From Cristatella mucedo (lineage: Eukaryota; Bryozoa; Phylactolaemata; Cristatellidae): a stretch of 64,000 bases of DNA. Below are positions 1 through 64,000 of this stretch, piece after piece. The notes below the pieces were generated by a model. It was not told where the DNA came from. It did not search any database and saw only the letters and a list, made by a program, of their open reading frames with translations. Every line of letters starts with the position of its first letter. Within the stretch, counting starts at the first letter, position 1. A program made the position numbers and the translations under genes. The stretch is from NCBI GenBank assembly GCA_009760855.2, contig WPIO01000033.1:1402501-1466500 (forward strand), in the 5' to 3' direction.

Positions 1-1362
1 CGGCTAGGAGAGCGATGGCAACAGACTGGTTCACTGACGCCAGAGGATGATACTCGCAGCTGCTCGCGCGAGTTTTCCCGGTCGTGTAATGTGACACAAG
101 TCTGCCACCCCTCCCCCAGCCCAACACAAAGGCGGACCGCTCAGATGAAAGCCTGTTCCGACGGAGCTGCACAGTGACAAGTGAATTGTTACAAGTCAAG
201 CGGTCATCTGCACGAAAGACGTACTTGACCTCGAATAAGTGCTTAACCTCCCCTGATTGCTTGCACGATTCGCACTGAGCCGCGGCCGAGGCTGTGCAGC
301 AGCTACGACGCCCTACACCACCCCCCTGGCCCGCTTAGGAAGAGCGAGCGCCACGCTGTAGCCCGCAGCCGAAGGGTCCGGCAAGCTCTCGCTTGCGACG
401 AGTCGGAGGCGTTCCGTTTACAACCCAGACGAGGCGACTCTCGGCAGCCGCGAAAACAGGGGCATGTTTCTGCCGGCTCCTTTAGCGGCGACTAGCGTCC
501 TATCGCCCGGGACACTCCTCCACTGCGTCGCCTTTATCTTGGGCAAATCGCAGGGCGGGCCTACCCTCGATAACGATGCACCGGTCTGTTGAGAAGAGCA
601 GCGCGACAACTCTACCGAGAGGTGCCATAGCAGCGTGGCGAGTGCGAACGAATCGTCGCCGACGGACCCGCGGGAGCGACTCGGGATGCGTGCGTGCGTT
701 GGTAGTAGTGCGGCGCGGGGGTTTGAGCGAAAAAAGGTCAACGCTGAGTTTTGCCGCCGCGGCCGATAGCCAAAACTTTTCTGAAGCGCACGTTTGCAGA
801 ATCGCGATGGCCAAGTCCGAGGCGGCTAACGTCGGCATATAGGTATTTGTCCAACACTGGGAGCGGGTTAGCAGCGGGGGCCGGATCCACCCAGACGCCT
901 TAGAAGGGCACTGGCGCTCAGCCGCCCGGCCTACGTCGACGGCCGACTCGGCTTTCCCGCCGCCTAGGTGACGGCACCTGCGCGAGTGATGGCGCGGCCG
1001 GATTATTGGCCTGGCGTCGGAGCCTGCGTCCGAAGCAGGTCGTGGGTGGCCTCGACCGCGGCAGAGCCGCCGGCTTACACAATGCGGCGCGAGGGTTCTA
1101 AAAGGTTCGACCGCCGCTGCTCTGTATCGAACTGCCGGTCCCTTATTATCCGCCCAGAGTGGCATTTTTCAGCGCATAGCGTCTTGCACTGGAAAATCGA
1201 TGTTTCCAAAGGGCCGCCCACACAGCAAGCCGGGGCACAGTGCTACCCCCGCGTTACACATCCGGCTGCAAGTGGTACCGCTGCAGCCGTCTGCGAGCCG
1301 CTCGAGCGTGGCATCGTCGCGGTCCGCCGCTGTCTGCTGCTGCCGCCGCCGCCGCTGCTGCG
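1..1362 (+). promoter_or_regulatory. GC-rich, CpG-rich upstream region and 5' leader of the PKC gene
   Basis: This stretch is visibly richer in G+C and CpG than the introns that follow, as expected of a housekeeping-type promoter and first exon. The transcription start cannot be placed, and I see no convincing TATA box. The frame upstream of the ATG stays open back to 1240 but has no earlier ATG. Open frames here look like by-products of the base composition, so I call no gene. Confidence 0.45.
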
Positions 1363-32849
<31,487 letters not shown>

Positions 32850-32989
32850 ATACTTCAACTTATGGCACTGTCATCCATCGGCATGCAGTGGTAAGAGCAC
32901 CATTGGCAAGGGTCAGATGCTGCTGCTGCTATTAGCGCAGGGAATGCCTTCTCTCTGTGTGCTGTGATTTCCCCCTATTTGGTTTGCAT

Positions 32990-33110
32990 ACATAACCGTG
33001 CCCATGCCATGCTTAACGGGCCTCTGTGAAGTGCCTAGAAAGACGTCTAGTTCTCTCATAAGGCCTTATAAGAACACTGCTACTATTAGTAGTAGTAGTA
33101 TTCGTTCTCT
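32990..33110 (+). mobile_element. L2-like LINE 3' tail, diverged
   Basis: GTGAAGTGCCTAGAAAGACG, then CTAGTTCTCTCATAAGG and a TAGTAGTAGTA end. It lies about 150 bp after the PKC stop, so it is probably in the 3' UTR. Confidence 0.6.
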
Positions 33111-35483
33111 ACAGTCCCGTGGCTAAGACCAGAAGTTGGGGCAATGGGGGGGGGCAGTTCAGCTCGGCAGCCGAAAGCAGGAGTGATGCTGCCACAAGAC
33201 AAAGATAGACGGACACGGTGTTTGGACTTTGAACTCGCTACCAGCCCACCGAATGACAGCGAGGCCTTTTGTGGGTCCATCTCGCGCTAGTCAGCGCACT
33301 GAAAAGCTCTGCGAGCTGTACTGAACGGCTGGCCGCATGGTTGTGTCGGGCCTGCTAGGCAGGCGAAACAGCTGCAAGGCGATGCCATGCTTGCCAGCAG
33401 CCGCGGTGCAATTAGAGCGTAGAACAGCCAAATTACCATTGTCTGGTCTTCCCTCAATGGAAGGCCTGCTTGCCGAGGCATCTTGCCGAAGACCACTCGG
33501 CTCCTTCGTGGGTCCACGCACCATTTCCGAAGGGGCAGCAGTTTGTCTACACTAGTCTCTTTCCCCACCCTCTCTCTCCCCCATCGTTGCGGTCAACGAC
33601 ACCGAGTCTGTCACCGACTCGGTAGGGCCGGTGCCTCGTCGGTACCTTCGGGGCCAAGTTTGGTTTTACACAAAGTCGGATTCGCTGGCATTCGCATTGC
33701 TTAGCGGTAACGTAAAGAGCTTCGTCGAGCCAGTCGTAACAGGAGCGCCTGGCCGTCTGCTGGCCGTTGCTCCCTATGTTCGGGTATTTTAACGAGTGCA
33801 CACAGATTGGCGATGGAGCCAAGGAGGCTAGAGAGCTGAAGCCCCCTTAAGCAGGAAAGAATGCCCCAAGAGGAACTCGGCACCCATCTTCCTCAGACCT
33901 AGAGCGAGGTCAAGTTTCAACAGCAAAAAGAATTTCTGGTCTTGGTACTGGTGCAGAATCTGTGCAGCACGTGAAACCCTATACTCTTAGGTCTGGTGTA
34001 CTGTTCATTGTGTAGCACTCTGCATATTTCGATTTAAATTTTTAACAAGGCTCCCACTTTCGTAATCGTGTGTCGAGTGCATCGCGACAGGAGCTGCAGA
34101 GCAGTGCTGCTTTTTGTCTGTTTCTTTACCGAGCAGGACCAGAGGAGATTACCAAGTGCAGCTCGGTAGAAATAGACTTGTGATTGCCACTGGAGCCTCT
34201 GTGCTGCCCCGATAGATGTAAGCTCTTTAGTTCTCGGTGGTGTACAACAGAAACAAGCCTGAACTTGACGATCTTGACCAAAGATGGTGGCATACGGCTG
34301 CTTTCTCTTGGCAGGTAAACCTAGGCCCCCAGAGGCAAGATAGCTTGAATCTGAGCCCACAAAAAGGTCTTCTGTCTTGGTTTGACTGGGATTATCCCTG
34401 GGTGTTACACCGGAGAAGAGTAATGTGCTTGCTCTGAACGACCCGTGTTTTGGTTCCGCTTGTGGCGCAGCAGGCAAGCCATTATTGCCCACGGCAAGCA
34501 AGGTGGGCTGATCGCTGCTCAGACACTTCTGCAGCCATAAATACTGTTGCCTCGACCGACACTTACTTTATTTATAGTGTGCCCTAGGCAGATATCTGCA
34601 TTTACATTGATGATGCTCAATATTCAATTCGTCTGAATTTTTTCTAGGCTGTACATTTGCATCAGCCAGGCATCTTACTGCATCTCGCATCGGATAGTCG
34701 TGACCTTGCCAGCGATGCCGGTTTTCCTATTCAAAACGACGACGCTCACTGCTCCGAACTGGTCGTCTAGTATGCTGCATGCGTTGTCCAGTCACGCGCT
34801 GTTAGCGATGCCCATTGCTATTAGCGGTGCCGTGCTCTGCTGCCGTGGGTCGGCAGTAATGTAGTCATCGCAAAGCCTACTCCCTCCTGGTTTGGCAGCA
34901 CTGCCTTGCTACTATCTATGCTTCCGTATATGCTCGTGGGCCAACCTTGCATTGCCCAAACGTTGGCAGGCATCGATGATACTGCATGCGCTGCCTGTTG
35001 TAACGCTTGAGCTAGTTTCGGGCGCTTGTCGTCGACGTAGGTAGCGCTGTGAGTCAATGCTGAGCGCTAGGCATGCGTCGAGTGTGCTTATGTCGCTTTC
35101 CTGCTTGGTTGCACCTTGCCATATTGCCACTGCTTGCCATTCGCTCGATTGATGGGCCAGCACCTGTTAGCTCCGAGCAGCAAGGGCAGAAGCAGCAGTA
35201 ACGAGGCTGCCGTGCAGCGGATGCATGCCCCCCTCCCCCGTCTTGCAGCTCTCATACTCCGGGCGACAATGTGGCGGAGACTGGGCAAGCAGTCCATATA
35301 TAGCCATGCGGAGCCTTTGCCTGTCAGCTACCCTGCTCATACCCCGCCATGTCTGCCATGTAAACGCACAGCTATGCTCCGGCGCTATGTCTGCCATGTA
35401 AACGCACAGCTATTCTTTTGCTGCTTCGCAAGTGCAAGCGAAGGGGTCGGGTTGAGAAACTCGGTGAAGGTGCTTCTGAAATG

Positions 35484-35496
35484 TTTATTAAATAAA
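35484..35496. terminator. Shared bidirectional poly(A) signal TTTATTAAATAAA
   Basis: AATAAA is read on the plus strand at 35491-35496 and on the minus strand from 35484-35489. By eye it is the first canonical AATAAA after the PKC stop (2.6 kb downstream) and after the BAHCC1-like stop (about 380 bp downstream). Use in vivo is inferred. Confidence 0.5.
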
Positions 35497-35868
35497 AAGA
35501 AGAGTATCGCCAGTTGACTGTAGGCTAGAAAGACAAGCTAAACGTGCACATCTGAATGTAAGCTTGCCTGCAGGCACTGCAGCTTGAAGCACCGGGAGCC
35601 ACGCCCATCGACGTGGAGCCTTGTTGGCTGATGGGAATATGCCCATACAGCAGCACTACCAGGGTTAAGTGGATCATATGAAAATAGCCGCCTCAAAGCT
35701 GCAGCTAAAAAAGGAGCCTCCAAATGGATCACACGCTACGAAGCATATTGCATTAACCGTTGTCACAGCGCTCCCGGACTAGGGAATGTCTCTTTATCAG
35801 CCTGCAGTGTCACATGCTGACGTCACAATATATAGGTATACGCGTTTCCTGCACTCTTACTGGGCGAC

Positions 35869-62003
<26,135 letters not shown>

Positions 62004-62118
62004 GTTGCCACGCAATATCGGCGATTGACTTAGGGCACTAGTCGATACTGAATCCTCCCTTCGCTGGTGGCCCAAGCTGGTGACGATTCACATTCTTGAG
62101 CAAGTGCAAATCCAGCAG
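62004..62118 (-). other. Probable 5' UTR part of the first BAHCC1-like coding exon
   Basis: A pyrimidine-rich acceptor ending in CTCACAG precedes 62118 on the minus strand. The segment contains an in-frame stop ahead of the ATG, so it would be untranslated. Further non-coding 5' exons probably lie upstream or outside the window. Confidence 0.45.
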
Positions 62119-62504
62119 CTGTGAGCGAAAAATAACCCATTGCAAAGATTGTGTCGATGGACAGCCAAGGCCTGTGAGAAATGAGCAAACATGCTAGAAA
62201 GCAATCAAACACCCTAATAGACTGGTTTCAAAGGTACTACACAAGAACATCAACGGGCAAAAATCAAAAAGATTTAAGGTTGGATCAAAGCATACGAATT
62301 TAGTCAAAAGTTTCTCGAAGCAATAGCCTTCCTTTGTTTATTCACCAAAGGCATCATCATAGTGACAAGGCTCGACCTCTCCTACTCACTAATCACACAC
62401 AGGCATACATGTACACTTATGCGCACAAACGCACACACAGACACACACACCACTACTCCATCCCCTGGAGACTATTTCTATCTCCCTCTTACTCGATCTC
62501 CCCT

Positions 62505-62567
<63 letters not shown>

Positions 62568-64000
62568 TGTTTGTATGTCTCTATCCCTGTCTCTCTCCGG
62601 CTGTCTTTTCCTCTCTCCACCTCGATTTCTGTGGCTAATGACGCGGCTCTGGCGATGCAAAGCTGTGAAAGAAAAAGTGCCTTCTCTCTAACAGGCAAGC
62701 AGCAACCTGGGGTGCAGTAGATGGCAGGCGTGGCAGAAGTAACCTTGGATAATTAATTCTGACCCAAGCTTTAGTAATTGAGGATGAGCGACTGAATAGA
62801 CCACGGAGACAGATCAAGGCAGTGTGGGCAGTGCACTTTGCAAGGAAGCTTACAAAACCTACGAATGCCGAAGAACCGTGCATGGGGAGGGGGTTAAACT
62901 TGTCAAGCAGCAAAACATGCTGGTGCCGGGACTCGGAGCTCATTACCGGTCATTAAATCGCGCCAGCACTAGGGCAGCGGGTGAGCCCAGACAGCTGCCG
63001 CCGGCTTCGTGTAAACAGGCACCAATGAGCACCGGCGAGCCGACAGCTCCAGCGCCAGGCCGGTGCGACCGATCTGCTAGTTTGCGAGCCGATGGCTGAT
63101 CGCCATTTGCCAGGGTGCGAGGAAGTAAACCGCTCAGATGTGATCCAGTGTAGAACGCTTTTCTTCATGCGGGCCTACTACAAGGTTGGATGCTGAGGCA
63201 ACGCTATGTTCGAGCAAAAATGCTTACAAGTCGATACACCAGCAGGTACCATAAACACCTGGAGAAGTGCCTACCTGCAGCAGCCAGGAACTGAAACGTC
63301 GGGGCGGCCGTCGAAGAACGAGCGGTTCGACATTAGCGTGTGCTTAAGATGCTCGGTGAACTCGATTTTAAAGAGCATTACGATGAACGGCGATCGCAGA
63401 AGTAAAGGGAGTTATAGGAGTCATCGGATGAAGAGAGGTCGTTAGTGACCCGCTAAGTGGCTATAATTCAACATTGCAGGGGAAGAAGAAGCGATAACCT
63501 GAGCGCCAACGCTTTTCAAGTCAGCAGTATTCTGCCTAAATGGCAGGGCACAAACAGCCGATTCAACTAGGTCATGAAAGACTTACAGGTTCAAGAGAGT
63601 CAAGCATCTGAAAATCCTTTCCTCTTCTTACGCTCGCGGAAAGAAAGCTCAACGGTCGCAGCCGGTGTGCGAGATCGATATCACATGGTCCCTGGGTGGT
63701 CGCAGGTAAGCAGAAAGCAAACAGGCAAGTGACCAGCCTAGCGCTTCAATGGTCATTTAGGGTTTAGTCATGATTCCAAAGGGAAGGCCGGCCGGATACC
63801 CAAGGTTCGGTCACATCGAGAGATTCGGCCGCCATGCCCGTATTACCTTTTAGGAGCCGGGAAGAGCCAACGGTCGCCGCTGGTGTCCACTGGCCTCCCA
63901 CGAACCACGAGCGTTCTCGCTGGTTCCTGTAACTAGTCGTACGCCGGACTTTCTGTACGGTACAGACTATCGGTGACAATCCGATATCGCCTTGAAAGTG
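62119..64000. other. Upstream/5' intron region of the BAHCC1-like gene
   Basis: It contains an AC-rich stretch (62381-62450) and a CT microsatellite (62510-62564), then more GC-rich, CpG-containing DNA (about 62900-64000) that could hold the promoter or first non-coding exon of the minus-strand gene. No coding exon supported. Confidence 0.4.
62510..62564. repeat. CT microsatellite
   Basis: About 27 CT units, preceded by an AC-rich stretch (62381-62450). Confidence 0.96.

Larger units (their letters stand above)
32850..35868. other. Intergenic/3' UTR zone between the two convergent stop codons
   Basis: It contains an L2-like LINE tail near its start (about 32990-33110), the shared poly(A) signal at 35484-35496, and a short direct duplication (about 35348-35374 and 35387-35413, around GTCTGCCATGTAAACGCACA). 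Open frames here are short and overlapping, with no domain I recognise. Most of it is probably the PKC 3' UTR. Confidence 0.5.

Overview
The window is nuclear DNA of an animal, most likely an invertebrate. It holds two spliced protein genes that converge tail to tail, plus a heavy load of interspersed and simple repeats. Evidence for a metazoan: 27 coding exons with GT-AG (one GC-AG) introns of 0.1-9.4 kb, a conventional protein kinase C with the animal C1-C1-C2-kinase order, a BAHCC1/TNRC18/winged-eye type chromatin protein, L2/CR1-like LINEs, tRNA-derived SINEs, and hAT and Tc1-like relics. The proteins are clearly not vertebrate copies. I could not fix the phylum from sequence alone.

Layout. 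1-1362 is GC-rich upstream and 5' leader sequence. 1363-32849 (+) is a complete conventional PKC gene of 15 coding exons. All splice phases agree and give a 691-residue protein with pseudosubstrate, C1A, C1B, Ca2+-type C2, kinase and C-terminal tail. 32850-35868 is the intergenic space between the two stop codons. 62003-35869 (-) is a BAH/Tudor chromatin gene of 13 coding exons (about 1,382 residues). It has low-complexity N-terminal exons, a basic/acidic middle, a Tudor-like region split by an insert, and a C-terminal BAH domain. 62119-64000 is its upstream region.

The genes are functionally unrelated: one is a lipid- and Ca2+-activated kinase, the other a histone reader. They share the convergent 3' zone, where one short AT-rich sequence (35484-35496) carries the first canonical poly(A) signal I can see for both strands.

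The introns are packed with repeats: an L2-like LINE family (one copy with inverted arms at 27585-29675, another at 49848-51240 split by a hAT MITE), many L2 3' tails, two tRNA-derived SINE families, a second LINE family, a degenerate hAT transposase, a Tc1/mariner-like relic and long GT/GA microsatellites. The most striking mobile element is the 187-bp MITE at 50217-50403. It has a perfect 8-bp target duplication and resembles the SPIN group of hAT elements, known for horizontal transfer between animals. I saw no dedicated novel multi-gene system; the unusual points are listed as findings.
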